From the NCBI GenBank assembly GCA_948467675.1, contig CAOKFI010000012.1, positions 1 through 58,824 of the forward strand: a stretch of DNA of 58,824 bases. The letters run 5' to 3'. Shown piece by piece: positions 1-8,936 of the stretch (position 1 is its first letter; every line of letters starts with the position of its first letter). The notes beneath the pieces are model-generated. The model worked only from the letters and a program-made list of their open reading frames with translations. It made no database searches and was not told the DNA's origin. Source of the DNA: an uncultured Porphyromonadaceae bacterium (GTDB lineage Bacteria; Bacteroidota; Bacteroidia; Bacteroidales; Muribaculaceae). A program made the translations under genes and the position numbers.

Positions 1-70
1 CGACAGGGGTCATTTTTATTTTGCCCGAAGGGGTCAGTTCCGCGTGCCCGAAGGAGTCAAACTCACGCGC
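1..70. mobile_element. Probable terminal repeats of an insertion sequence (IS21-like?), body outside the window
   Basis: A 15-base motif, TGCCCGAAGGGGTCA, occurs at 22-36 and again with one change (A for G) at 45-59, a 23-base period. A shortened copy, AGGGGTCA, lies at 5-12. Iterated short repeats just inside one end are typical of transposase-binding ends, notably in the IS21 family of Bacteroidetes. No transposase reading frame is present and no matching inverted end was noticed in the window, so the element body would lie to the left. Assignment to IS21 is from memory of similar ends and is uncertain. Confidence 0.45.
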
Positions 71-320
71 CTTTTCCAACCGTTCTATTTCATTACCTTG
101 CGTTTCTTTGCTAAATTGCCATTGTTACTATTTCCGAGGTTTTCTGCTTAATGCGTTATGGTTCAGTTCAAAACGCAGAAATTCACCTTTTTTGCTCCGA
201 GAACCGTAATTTTTTTAGTTAAAAGAACATCGCAAATATAACCATTTTCTTCATTTCAACGTTCTGAATTCCCATTAAACAAAATTTAGTACCTTCGCCA
301 AATATTTATCAACAATAGCA
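71..320. other. AT-rich spacer before ispE
   Basis: No convincing coding region. A short open frame over 21-209 has low-complexity composition and no recognisable family. The only regulatory candidate is TACCTTCG at 290-297, one mismatch from the Bacteroidetes -7 element TAnnTTTG and 23 bases before the ispE start; no good -33 TTTG accompanies it. Confidence 0.4.
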
Positions 321-1139
321 ATGATTCTTTTCCCAAACGCCAAAATCAATATCGGGTTAGATATAATCAGACGCCGCCCGGACGGATATCACGACATATC
401 GACCGTAATGTATCCGACAGGATGGAAAGACATACTGGAGATAACCTCGTCACAGTCATCCGAAACTACACTTACCGTCACCGGACGAAAGGTAGACTGT
501 CCTCCTGAAAAGAATCTGGTAATGAAAGCATACCGACGCATGGCGGCAGAAGTGTCGCTGCCGCCGGTCAACATATATCTCCACAAAATAATACCAGACG
601 GAGCCGGTCTTGGCGGAGGGTCTGCCGACGCTGCGTTCACACTCATAGGGCTAAACAGACTGTTTGATCTCGGATTCGATGATAAACAACTGGCATCAAT
701 GGCCGGCTCTATCGGCGCCGACTGTGCGTTTTTCATATATAACCGCCCTATGCTATGCGAAGGAACCGGAACCACCATGAGACCGATCAACCTTGATCTT
801 GACAGCTACAAAATCATTATCGTGAAGCCGCCGGTAAATATACCTACAGCGCAAGCATACAGCGGATGTACACCCCGAGAGCCGGAGACACCCCTGCCCT
901 ACAGGCTCACTCTCCCGATAGACCAATGGGGCAAATGTATCCACAACGATTTCGAAGCCGGTATCACCGCTGCCCATCCCGAGATAGGAGAAATAAAACA
1001 ACGATTATTAGATCTGGGAGCCGTATATTCTGCCATGAGCGGTTCCGGATCTGCGGTATTCGGCTTGTTCAATCATGACATTTTGGCAGAGACAATACGC
1101 GTAGAGTTTCCACACTATGACATATTTGTGCCTCAATAA
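321..1139 (+). CDS. ispE: 4-diphosphocytidyl-2-C-methyl-D-erythritol kinase
   Basis: Cytoplasmic GHMP-family kinase that phosphorylates the 2-hydroxyl of CDP-methylerythritol, the ATP-dependent step of the non-mevalonate isoprenoid pathway. The 272-residue product has the usual family length. It starts with the N-terminal lysine/asparagine motif (PNAKINIGL), carries the glycine-rich ATP loop GAGLGGGSADAA near residues 94-105, and has the C-terminal GHMP motif (MSGSGSAVFG) near residue 240. It is the first gene after the IS-like end and stands alone; grpE follows after 133 bases with its own promoter candidate. No defects seen. Confidence 0.96.
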   Translation: MILFPNAKINIGLDIIRRRPDGYHDISTVMYPTGWKDILEITSSQSSETTLTVTGRKVDCPPEKNLVMKAYRRMAAEVSLPPVNIYLHKIIPDGAGLGGGSADAAFTLIGLNRLFDLGFDDKQLASMAGSIGADCAFFIYNRPMLCEGTGTTMRPINLDLDSYKIIIVKPPVNIPTAQAYSGCTPREPETPLPYRLTLPIDQWGKCIHNDFEAGITAAHPEIGEIKQRLLDLGAVYSAMSGSGSAVFGLFNHDILAETIRVEFPHYDIFVPQ

Positions 1140-1205
1140 TCTTAAATGAACGTTATCAGAGTGCAGTTGTTATGATTTTAGAACCAATGTATACGGAATA
1201 TGCCG

Positions 1206-1236
1206 TTTTGGCAGCATTTTTGATTGTTACCATTTG
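1206..1236 (+). promoter_or_regulatory. Candidate grpE-dnaJ promoter
   Basis: TTTTG at 1206-1210 is followed after 17 bases by TACCATTTG at 1228-1236, a slightly stretched version of the TTTG...TAnnTTTG promoter. It overlaps the upstream possible start at 1234, which supports the start chosen for grpE at 1273. Confidence 0.4.
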
Positions 1237-1272
1237 GTTTCCGAACAATGTCAAATTAAAATACAACCATAT

Positions 1273-1884
1273 ATGAGCAATAAAAATAATAGCCGGACAG
1301 ATAGTAATGAGCCCAAGATAAACGAGCAGGCAGCAGATGCTCCTGAGATCAATGATGTAGAACCCATTGAAGACGAAAACGATGCATCGCCGGAACTTGA
1401 GGATGTCCAGATGAGCGAGACCGAAGCACTGATGAAGCAGCTGGAGGAGACCCAGGCCCAACTTGAGAAAGAGAAGAAAGAATATCTGTTTCTGATGGCT
1501 GAATTCGATAACTTCAGAAAACGCACCATAAAAGAGAAGTCTGAAATAATTCGTAACGGAACTGAAGCCGCAATGAAAGGACTGCTTCCGGTTGTAGACG
1601 ACTTCGAACGCGGACTCGCTGCAATCAAGGATAGCGACGATGCGTCATCCATTAAAGAAGGCATGGAGCTTATATACAATAAATTTATCAAATATCTCCA
1701 GCAAAACGGAGTAAAAGTCATGGATACGGATGGCTCCGATTTCAATCCTGATCTTCATGAAGCGATAGCCATGGTACCGGTCGACGATGAATCGAAAAAA
1801 GGCAAAATAATCGATACCGTATCCAAAGGTTATACTATCAACGACAAAGTATTACGCCACGCAAAAGTAGCTGTAGGGCAGTAA
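1273..1884 (+). CDS. grpE: GrpE nucleotide exchange factor
   Basis: Co-chaperone that releases ADP from DnaK, in the cytoplasm. The start is placed at the ATG at 1273 (203 residues) rather than an in-frame ATG at 1234, because a promoter-like element ends at 1236 and GrpE proteins usually begin with a short acidic tail, as seen here (many D/E up to about residue 55). A long coiled-coil helix (EEKEK-rich) runs from about 55 to 110 with the conserved EFDNFRKR segment, followed by the compact C-terminal beta domain. dnaJ follows 46 bases downstream, so the pair is almost certainly one heat-shock operon; dnaK is not in the window. Confidence 0.96.
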   Translation: MSNKNNSRTDSNEPKINEQAADAPEINDVEPIEDENDASPELEDVQMSETEALMKQLEETQAQLEKEKKEYLFLMAEFDNFRKRTIKEKSEIIRNGTEAAMKGLLPVVDDFERGLAAIKDSDDASSIKEGMELIYNKFIKYLQQNGVKVMDTDGSDFNPDLHEAIAMVPVDDESKKGKIIDTVSKGYTINDKVLRHAKVAVGQ

Positions 1885-1930
1885 AATCAGCCGCATATAA
1901 GATTTTATTTCTCATTAATCGACCAAACAA

Positions 1931-3091
1931 ATGGATAAGAGAGATTATTACGAAATACTCGGCGTGAGTAAAACTGCCACACCAGAGGAGTTGAAAAAGG
2001 CCTATCGCAAAATGGCCATAAAATACCATCCCGATAAAAATCCCGGAGATAAGGAAGCCGAAGAAAAGTTCAAAGAGGCGGCCGAAGCCTACGATGTGCT
2101 CAGCGATCCTGACAAACGGGCCAGATACGATCAGTTCGGACACAATATGGGATCCCAGGGATTTCCCGGTGGCGGCGGCTTCTATAGTGGCGGCGGTATG
2201 TCTATGGAAGATATTTTCGCCCAATTCGGCGATCTCTTCGGCGGCCATGCCGGTTTCAGCGGCTTCGGTGGCGCTACGGGCGGTCGTGCACGCCGAAAAG
2301 TCAGGAAAGGCAGCGACCTGCGCATCAAGGTGAAACTGACTCTTGAAGAAATATCCAAAGGCGTATCAAAAACACTTAAAATCCCGACACTCGACAAGTG
2401 CACGCATTGCAATGGCACAGGAGCCAAAGACGGTACCGCATTCACAACCTGCCCCACCTGCCATGGCTCCGGAACCATCGTACAGACCCAGCAGACGATA
2501 CTCGGCCCCATGCAATCGACAGCGACCTGCCCGCAATGTCATGGAGAAGGTAAGATCATCACGGAGAAATGTTCATACTGCAATGGCGAAGGCGTACAGC
2601 GCAAGGAAAATACTGTTTCATTCAATATTCCGGCTGGAGTCAGCGACGGCATGGTGCTTACCATAAAAGGGAAAGGCAATGCCGCCGTACACGGAGGCGT
2701 CAATGGCGACCTGCTTGTAGTCATAGAAGAGGTCCCACATCCGGAACTTATACGCGACGGCAATGATGTGATCTACAATCTGATGTTAGATATACCTACA
2801 GCCGCTCTCGGCGGCTCGGTCGAAGTCCCTACCATAACCGGAAGGGCGCGGCTCAAAATACAACCCGGAACCCAGCCGGGCAAGGTGTTGCGTCTGCGAG
2901 GCAAAGGCTTGCCATCAACAGAAGGATACGGTACCGGCGACGAACTCATCAATGTAATGGTATATATTCCGGAAACTCTGAACGACTCAGAGAAAGCTGC
3001 TTTTGAAAGCCTGCGCAATGCACCGGACATGCAACCTACCGATAGTGTAAAGAAACGTATATTCAGCAAACTCCGTCATATATTCGAATAA
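1931..3091 (+). CDS. dnaJ: Chaperone protein DnaJ
   Basis: Type I Hsp40 that delivers unfolded clients to DnaK and stimulates its ATPase. All domains are visible in 386 residues: J domain at 1-70 with the HPD tripeptide (KYHPDKNPG), a Gly/Phe-rich linker at about 75-125, four CxxCxGxG zinc-binding repeats ([32 protein letters not shown]) at about 155-225, and the C-terminal substrate-binding domains. It is co-directional with grpE. Full length, no anomalies. Confidence 0.98.
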   Translation: MDKRDYYEILGVSKTATPEELKKAYRKMAIKYHPDKNPGDKEAEEKFKEAAEAYDVLSDPDKRARYDQFGHNMGSQGFPGGGGFYSGGGMSMEDIFAQFGDLFGGHAGFSGFGGATGGRARRKVRKGSDLRIKVKLTLEEISKGVSKTLKIPTLDKCTHCNGTGAKDGTAFTTCPTCHGSGTIVQTQQTILGPMQSTATCPQCHGEGKIITEKCSYCNGEGVQRKENTVSFNIPAGVSDGMVLTIKGKGNAAVHGGVNGDLLVVIEEVPHPELIRDGNDVIYNLMLDIPTAALGGSVEVPTITGRARLKIQPGTQPGKVLRLRGKGLPSTEGYGTGDELINVMVYIPETLNDSEKAAFESLRNAPDMQPTDSVKKRIFSKLRHIFE

Positions 3092-3126
3092 TACATGATA
3101 GAACCAAAACTTAATCAATAAGAAAT

Positions 3127-3576
3127 ATGAAAACATTATTATTACGGACAGCTACCTTGTCAGCCGCATTAATGGCTATGGCATTTACTGTACACGCTGG
3201 TAAGAGAATTGAGACTTCGCAATTGCCACAACAGGCGATTACATTTATAAATGCCAACTATCAAGGCATCGGGATAGACGACTGCGAGATAGACGGAGGC
3301 ATCTATGAAGTAGACATGACAAACGGTGTAGACATTGAATTCAATTCAGCCGGAAAGATCATGAAAATAGACGGCGGGCGTCATCTGATAGAAAATTCTG
3401 TTCTCAAAGCCATTCTGCCAGCCGCTACATATAATGATCTTACTACCAGAAAGGTAATAGGGTCTGTAGAGTAAGTCAAATTTACCCGACACGGTATAAA
3501 GGTAGAGTTGCGCGACACTGCAATGGATGAATATTACTATTCTGCAGACGGGACATTTATACGAATCGACAATTAA
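3127..3576 (+). pseudogene. PepSY-like periplasmic protein, interrupted by an in-frame TAA
   Basis: The first 115 codons encode a signal peptide (cleavage near residue 24, VHAG) and one and a half PepSY-like (DUF2874) repeats: an 'ITFINANYQ' helix, then 'YEVDMTNGVDIEFNSAG'. A TAA at 3472-3474 ends the frame inside the second repeat. Reading on in the same frame gives 33 further codons that complete the repeat (VKFTRHGIKVEL ... YSADGTFIRID) and stop at 3574-3576. This is what a single nonsense change in a 149-codon gene would give. Small secreted PepSY-like proteins are common in Bacteroidales; their ligand is unknown. The truncated 115-residue product might still be made. Confidence 0.8.
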
Positions 3577-3595
3577 TACCTGTCGACATGCAATG

Positions 3596-3634
3596 AAAAA
3601 GGCTAAGACCCTGATTATGAGTCTTAGCCTTTTT
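3596..3634. terminator. Rho-independent terminator after the PepSY-like gene
   Basis: A perfect 14-base inverted repeat (AAAAAGGCTAAGAC at 3596-3609, GTCTTAGCCTTTTT at 3621-3634) with an 11-base loop. The U-tract is part of the stem, so it could act in both directions. It separates the dnaJ/PepSY transcript from the NigD-sigma-Dma locus. Confidence 0.85.
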
Positions 3635-3789
3635 CATCTAAGTACCTTAGATCTATACATGCACTGTTTACAACACGCATCTTCAGATTCCGGATCAATC
3701 ATTTTTTTCATAAAAAAAGGAATCTTCATGCAAGATTTTGCTACTATCAGGATTTAAGGAACAGAATCAACAATCAAAATTCACCACAA

Positions 3790-4533
3790 ATGAAAAAAAT
3801 CAGCTACATGCTCTATGCCTCAAGCATTCTAATGTCCGGCATATTATTACAATCATGTCTGGACGATCACGATGACTCAATTGATCACCTGTTGCGCCCC
3901 ACGGCGTTGGTAACTGTCATTCCATCGGCCGACGAATCATTTATCATGCAGCTTGACAATGCAACAGCACTGAAGCCGATAAACATGGCGAAATCACCTT
4001 TCGGCAAAAAAGAAGTAAGAGCCCTTGTCAACTATTCGGAGGACGGCAACGAACTCTCTGCAGTAAGAAATGTGAGCATCAACTGGATAGACAGTATCCG
4101 CACCAAATTGCCCGTTCCGAGTCTTGACGACGAAAGCGCCAATGATCTACGATATGGCAATGATCCTATCGACATTGTCAACGACTGGGTTACAATAGCC
4201 GAAGACGGATATCTTACTCTTCGTGTCCGTACTCTATGGGGATCTATGTCGAGACCTCATTCGATCAATCTGCTTGCCGATCCTGACGATCCATACAAAT
4301 TCGAACTGCGCCATGATGCCCATGGCGATATATCCGGAACAATGGGAGATGCATTGATCGCGTTCAACCTAAACCATCTGCCACAGCCTGCAGACGGCAA
4401 TATCCGGATCGCACTTGAATGGATATCATTCAACGGTCATAAATCTACTGAATTCGATTTGCAGCTGCGTTCCGACCAGACAGACATGGCAATATCAAAC
4501 GACGATATCGTACATAGCCGATACGTCAAGTAA
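3790..4533 (+). CDS. NigD-like lipoprotein
   Basis: Secreted lipoprotein of 247 residues with a lipobox near residues 20-23 (LLQSC), so probably anchored in the outer membrane. The rest matches the NigD-like family of Bacteroidetes: an N-terminal OB-like segment (FIMQLDNATALKPIN, VRALVNYSEDG), the conserved GNDPIDIVNDW motif at about 136-146, then a beta-rich C-terminal domain with YLTLRVRTLWG. Molecular function is not established. It lies 30 bases before an ECF sigma gene and a Dma-like gene; in Bacteroides thetaiotaomicron a NigD protein sits next to the Das1/Dma1 pair. No housekeeping TAnnTTTG box is evident in 3635-3789, so an alternative sigma factor may drive it. Confidence 0.85.
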   Translation: MKKISYMLYASSILMSGILLQSCLDDHDDSIDHLLRPTALVTVIPSADESFIMQLDNATALKPINMAKSPFGKKEVRALVNYSEDGNELSAVRNVSINWIDSIRTKLPVPSLDDESANDLRYGNDPIDIVNDWVTIAEDGYLTLRVRTLWGSMSRPHSINLLADPDDPYKFELRHDAHGDISGTMGDALIAFNLNHLPQPADGNIRIALEWISFNGHKSTEFDLQLRSDQTDMAISNDDIVHSRYVK

Positions 4534-4563
4534 CGAAACATTGTCAACCGCTGTCATCAGAAC

Positions 4564-5130
4564 GTGACACATAGCGAGAACATAAGCGAACTGGATATAC
4601 TCCGCTCGATACACGACGGAGACATAACGGCCATGAGAACTCTATATGACCGCTATGTCAGATACCTTACCGCTATATGTTCCCGCTATGTCAACAATCA
4701 GGAAGACCTAAGGGACATATTGCAGGATGCTTTCCTGAAAATATACACATCGCTCAAATCTTTCGAATACAGAGGTCCCGGATCGTTGAAAAGCTGGATG
4801 TCGAAAATAGTAGTCAATGAAACATTGAAGTTCATAAGAAACAACAGCCGGATTGAATTCGTGGAGCTTCAAGACGATACCGTCGGGGCTACAGACCGAG
4901 AGCCGGAACTCAATGGCATTCCGGTTGCAGCCATACATGAGATGATACGCAACCTTCCGATAGGCTACAGAACCATTTTCAACTTGTATGTTTTCGAAGA
5001 AAAGAGCCATAAAGAGATTGCTGCCGAGCTTGACATAACGGACAGTACCTCTGCATCCCAGCTGCACAGGGCAAAATTTTTGTTAAGCAAGCAAATTGAA
5101 CGTTATCGAATATCAAACAACCTATCATGA
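4564..5130 (+). CDS. ECF RNA polymerase sigma factor, Das-like
   Basis: Alternative sigma factor, 188 residues, starting at GTG 4564. Sigma region 2 (YDRYVRYLTAICSRYV, DILQDAFLKIYTS, SLKSWMSKIVVN) covers about residues 22-95, and region 4 with its helix-turn-helix (SHKEIAAELDI, SASQLHRAKFLL) covers about 125-180. The stop codon overlaps the ATG of the next gene (ATGA), so sigma and anti-sigma are translationally coupled. Position between a NigD-like lipoprotein and a Dma-like protein suggests it is the ECF21-type partner of the Dma system. Target promoters cannot be read from this window; its own operon is the natural first candidate. Confidence 0.93.
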   Translation: MTHSENISELDILRSIHDGDITAMRTLYDRYVRYLTAICSRYVNNQEDLRDILQDAFLKIYTSLKSFEYRGPGSLKSWMSKIVVNETLKFIRNNSRIEFVELQDDTVGATDREPELNGIPVAAIHEMIRNLPIGYRTIFNLYVFEEKSHKEIAAELDITDSTSASQLHRAKFLLSKQIERYRISNNLS

Positions 5131-6350
5131 TGGCTGACCGATGGCTTAAACACATACACGACAGCATAGCTGATTTCGAAACCGACGCCCCCAATGGTCT
5201 GTGGGATGCTATCGAGCATGAAATACGACAGCCTGAACGCCAAACGAAAACATGGCGGCCATACCGCTTTGCCGCCACCATTGCAGCTATGATAGTTGTG
5301 TCAATCGGTCTTTTACACTATCTGACACCACAGGAACCAAACGTACTATACACTCTGCCTGCAATCAGCAAGAAGCCAACTGAAAACGTCTTTAAAGCCG
5401 ACAGTCCGAAGCCTCTGCGATATGCTACCGTAACCGACAGACCGATAGCGCGACGGAACGGATACGGCAGCCGTATGACAGACGTCATCGATACAATGCC
5501 TGCAATCATTAAAGAAACGGCCGATATAAGTCAGAGTACCGATAGCGATAACATAGCATATATCGCGAAACGAACCGCAGATACCATATCGGATCCTTAT
5601 CGGGCATATAGTCACCGAAAATCAAACCAGATCCCGAAAATAATGCGAAATAAAGATGCGGACACCCGTCTGACATTCAGTATGTATACTTCAGGAAGTA
5701 CCAATTCCTCATTGTGCAACCAAGCCAACGGGGGCATATTCATGGCATCTGCAGGAGCCGACGATTCAAACTGGGCCGACAGCCCATTGCTCGGCTTAAT
5801 GCTATACAATCAAGGTCATACGATAAACACAGAAATCCACCATCGGCAACCGATACGGGCCGGAGTATCATTTACATATAATGTCAACGACCGCATCGGG
5901 ATAGAAAGCGGAATCATTTATTCGAATCTGCAATCGGACATAACAGAAGGAACTGACAAACATTACTATCATGGAATTCAGAAACTACACTATATCGGAA
6001 TCCCACTAAGTATAAAATACAGAGCCTTTTCATGGCGGCGGTTCGATCTGTACGCCTCGGCAGGTATCGCAGTTGAAAAATGTATTTCATCAAGTTTCAC
6101 CGATTCCTATATCCTTGACGGGGAAAGCTTCATGCCGACGACCAAGCCACTACAAGACAAACCGTTACAATTATCCGCCAACATCTCAGCCGGAATACAA
6201 TACAACATCACAAATCAGATCGGTTTATATGCAGAACCCGGGATCAGCCATTACTTCGACGACGGTACCAGCCTGCAAACCATCTACAAAGAGAAACCTT
6301 TCAATTTCATCGCAAACATCGGACTGAGATTTACATTCAATAGAAACTGA
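5127..6350 (+). CDS. Dma-like dual membrane-spanning anti-sigma factor
   Basis: A 407-residue protein with no N-terminal signal peptide. Residues 1-46 are soluble, charged and would bind sigma in the cytoplasm; one hydrophobic helix lies at about 47-66; residues 67-190 are a hydrophilic, proline/charge-rich linker; residues from about 195 to the end read as an outer-membrane beta-barrel (alternating aromatic strands such as AGVSFTYNVNDRIGIESGI and the terminal FIANIGLRFTF). Such inner-membrane helix plus outer-membrane barrel chains are known as Dma proteins in B. thetaiotaomicron, where Dma1 restrains an ECF21 sigma factor and affects vesicle formation. Overlap with the sigma gene by 4 bases supports pairing. 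The assignment rests on architecture and synteny. Confidence 0.8.
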   Translation: MMADRWLKHIHDSIADFETDAPNGLWDAIEHEIRQPERQTKTWRPYRFAATIAAMIVVSIGLLHYLTPQEPNVLYTLPAISKKPTENVFKADSPKPLRYATVTDRPIARRNGYGSRMTDVIDTMPAIIKETADISQSTDSDNIAYIAKRTADTISDPYRAYSHRKSNQIPKIMRNKDADTRLTFSMYTSGSTNSSLCNQANGGIFMASAGADDSNWADSPLLGLMLYNQGHTINTEIHHRQPIRAGVSFTYNVNDRIGIESGIIYSNLQSDITEGTDKHYYHGIQKLHYIGIPLSIKYRAFSWRRFDLYASAGIAVEKCISSSFTDSYILDGESFMPTTKPLQDKPLQLSANISAGIQYNITNQIGLYAEPGISHYFDDGTSLQTIYKEKPFNFIANIGLRFTFNRN

Positions 6351-6396
6351 CACAAAAAACATATTAATTCAAAAGTATAATTATTCATCCCAAATC

Positions 6397-6428
6397 TTTC
6401 ATAGTTATACGAAATCTCTTTATCTTTG
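6397..6428 (+). promoter_or_regulatory. Promoter of the threonine operon
   Basis: TATCTTTG at 6421-6428 matches TAnnTTTG exactly; TTTC at 6396-6399 lies about 21 bases upstream as a weak -33. The 5' leader of about 60 bases contains a small hairpin (GCCTGA at 6442-6447, TCAGGC at 6452-6457) without a U-tract, so there is no sign of classical attenuation. Confidence 0.7.
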
Positions 6429-6491
6429 TAGATTGAATTACGCCTGACACATCAGGCATAAAATGCATAGAATTAGGATATATTCACAACA

Positions 6492-8927
6492 ATGAAAGTA
6501 CTTAAATTCGGCGGCACTTCTGTTGGCACGGTCGAGAGCCTGCGAAATGTGAAGCAGATCGTCGAGAACCAACAACAACCGGTTGTGGTGGTCGTATCAG
6601 CTCTCGGCGGCATTACCGATCAGTTGATCAACACCGCCAATCTGGCTGCGAATGGCGATATCGCCCATCTGGAATCATACGCCAAGATAGTCGAACGTCA
6701 CCATGCAGTGATATCAGGCATCGTTCCAGAGGAGAAGCGACTCGATGTCCGTTCAATAGTAGATCCGTTATTGGAGGAATTAGGCAATCTGTACCGTGGC
6801 ATAAGCCTCATACGCGATCTGTCAGACCGGACCCTCGACATTGTGGTAAGCTACGGCGAACGGATTTCAAGTGTTATCATAAGCCACATCATAAACGGCG
6901 CCACGCATTTCGACTCACGGAATTTCATACGGACAGTAAAGCAGTTCGGGAAGCATATACTCGACAATGACCTTACCACAGAACTCGTACATAAGACATT
7001 TGACAGTTTTAAAGGCAACGTCGCTGTAATACCTGGGTTCATAGCATCAGACATCAAAGGCGACATAACCAACCTTGGCCGTGGCGGTAGCGATTACACA
7101 GCCGCTATCATTGCAGCTACCATGGATGCCGAGGTACTTGAGATCTGGACCGACGTAGACGGATTTATGACCGCCGACCCCAGGGTAATCAATAATACAT
7201 ACGTAATCGACCGGCTATCGTTTGTCGAAGCTATGGAGTTGTGCAATTTCGGAGCCAAAGTCATCTATCCCCCGACAATATATCCGGTATTTCACAAAAA
7301 CATACCCATACGCATAAAGAATACGTTCAATCCCGATGCACCCGGCACACTCATCAGCGAAACCTCACCGGATGGTGAAGGTAAAGCGATAAAAGGCATA
7401 TCGTCTATCAACGACACATGCCTCATAACCGTAGTCGGACTCGGTATGGTCGGTATAATCGGCATCAACGCCCGCATATTCAATGCTCTTGCCCACAATG
7501 GAGTAAGTGTATTCCTTGTATCGCAGGCATCAAGCGAGCACAATACATCATTTGCGGTAAAAAATGCCGATGCCGAATTGGCCGTCAGAGTTCTTCAAGA
7601 AGAATTCGCGGCCGAGTTGCAAAGCGGTGAGATCAGCGACATTACAGCCGAACGGGATCTGGCAACAGTAGCCATCGTCGGTGAAAACATGAAGCACGCT
7701 ACCGGTATTGCCGGCAAACTGTTCAACACTCTCGGTCGCAATGGCATCAATGTGATAGCCTGCGCACAGGGAGCGTCAGAAACAAATATTTCGTTCGTAA
7801 TCGATCTGAAAAATCTGCGCAAGGCGCTTAATGTGATCCATGACAGTTTTTTCTTATCGGAGACCCAGGTGCTTAACCTATTTGTGGTTGGCGTGGGCAA
7901 CGTGGGTCGGAACCTTTTAGAACAACTTGCCCAACAACAGGAAAGCCTGCTACGCGAAAAGGCTCTGTCACTACGCGTAGTCGGAATAGCCAATTCCCGT
8001 AACGCGGTATTTGACCGTGACGGCATAGACATAGCCCGGTATAAGGATCTTCTCAATGAGTCCCCTATCGAAGCTACACCGGAACAGATATGCCGTGAAG
8101 TAATCGGAATGAATATATTCAACTCCGTATTTGTAGACTGTACGGCAAGCCAGAATATAGCGGCACTGTATCCCGAACTGTTGTCACACAATATCAATGT
8201 TGTGGCAGCAAACAAGATCGCGGCATCATCTCCATACGACAACTACTATACGCTCAAACAGATAGCGCGCAAAAAGGACGTTAAATTCCTGTTTGAGACC
8301 AATGTCGGAGCCGGGCTTCCTATCATAAACACAATAAACAGCCTGATCAATTCCGGCGACAAAATCCTACGAATAGAAGCTGTGGTAAGCGGCACGCTGA
8401 ATTACATATTCAATGTAATCGGCAAGGACACCCCTTTAAGCCGGGCTATAATGATGGCCCGTGAAGCCGGATATAGCGAACCGGACCCGCGTGATGACCT
8501 GAGCGGCAAAGATGTGATCAGAAAGCTGGTGATACTTGCCCGCGAAGCCGGATATGTGGTTGAACAGGCTGATGTCAAGAAGCGTCTATTTATTCCCGAC
8601 AGCCTGTTTGAAGGATCTGTCGACGATTTTTTCCGCAAACTATCCGACATCGATACTGAATTCGAAAAGCAGAGAGCAGAAGCGGAACAACAAGGAGAAC
8701 GGTTCCGTTTTGTGGCAAGTCTGACCGAAGGCAAAGCTGAAGTCGGGTTGCAGCTCGTAGGCCAGGATCATCCATTCTATCGTCTTGAAGGCAGCAACAA
8801 TGTGATCCTTATCACTACTGAACGCTATAAAGAGTACCCAATGGTCATAAAAGGATACGGGGCCGGAGCCGAAGTAACAGCAGCCGGTGTCTTTGCCGAT
8901 ATTATCAGTATAGCCAACATCCGTTAA
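6492..8927 (+). CDS. thrA: Bifunctional aspartokinase / homoserine dehydrogenase
   Basis: Catalyses the first and third steps from aspartate to threonine/methionine. The 811-residue product is full length: aspartokinase domain at about 1-290 beginning KFGGTSVG, paired ACT regulatory domains at about 310-455 (VGLGMVGIIGINARIF, VAIVGENMKHATGIAG), then homoserine dehydrogenase at about 460-811 with the NAD(P) loop VGVGNVGRNLL and the catalytic segment NVGAGLPIINTI. The ACT pair implies allosteric control by threonine. It heads an operon with the apgM-like gene (9 bases downstream) and thrC. No anomalies. Confidence 0.97.
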   Translation: MKVLKFGGTSVGTVESLRNVKQIVENQQQPVVVVVSALGGITDQLINTANLAANGDIAHLESYAKIVERHHAVISGIVPEEKRLDVRSIVDPLLEELGNLYRGISLIRDLSDRTLDIVVSYGERISSVIISHIINGATHFDSRNFIRTVKQFGKHILDNDLTTELVHKTFDSFKGNVAVIPGFIASDIKGDITNLGRGGSDYTAAIIAATMDAEVLEIWTDVDGFMTADPRVINNTYVIDRLSFVEAMELCNFGAKVIYPPTIYPVFHKNIPIRIKNTFNPDAPGTLISETSPDGEGKAIKGISSINDTCLITVVGLGMVGIIGINARIFNALAHNGVSVFLVSQASSEHNTSFAVKNADAELAVRVLQEEFAAELQSGEISDITAERDLATVAIVGENMKHATGIAGKLFNTLGRNGINVIACAQGASETNISFVIDLKNLRKALNVIHDSFFLSETQVLNLFVVGVGNVGRNLLEQLAQQQESLLREKALSLRVVGIANSRNAVFDRDGIDIARYKDLLNESPIEATPEQICREVIGMNIFNSVFVDCTASQNIAALYPELLSHNINVVAANKIAASSPYDNYYTLKQIARKKDVKFLFETNVGAGLPIINTINSLINSGDKILRIEAVVSGTLNYIFNVIGKDTPLSRAIMMAREAGYSEPDPRDDLSGKDVIRKLVILAREAGYVVEQADVKKRLFIPDSLFEGSVDDFFRKLSDIDTEFEKQRAEAEQQGERFRFVASLTEGKAEVGLQLVGQDHPFYRLEGSNNVILITTERYKEYPMVIKGYGAGAEVTAAGVFADIISIANIR

Positions 8928-8936
8928 CCAGAACAA

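Noticed and set aside
3637-3651. Dyad TCTAAG-TAC-CTTAGA upstream of nigD
   Set aside because: Short, right after a terminator, and far (about 140 bases) from the gene; could be chance, so not called as an operator.
6442-6457. Hairpin in the thrA leader as a threonine attenuator
   Set aside because: Only six base pairs, no U-tract, and no leader peptide rich in Thr/Ile codons.
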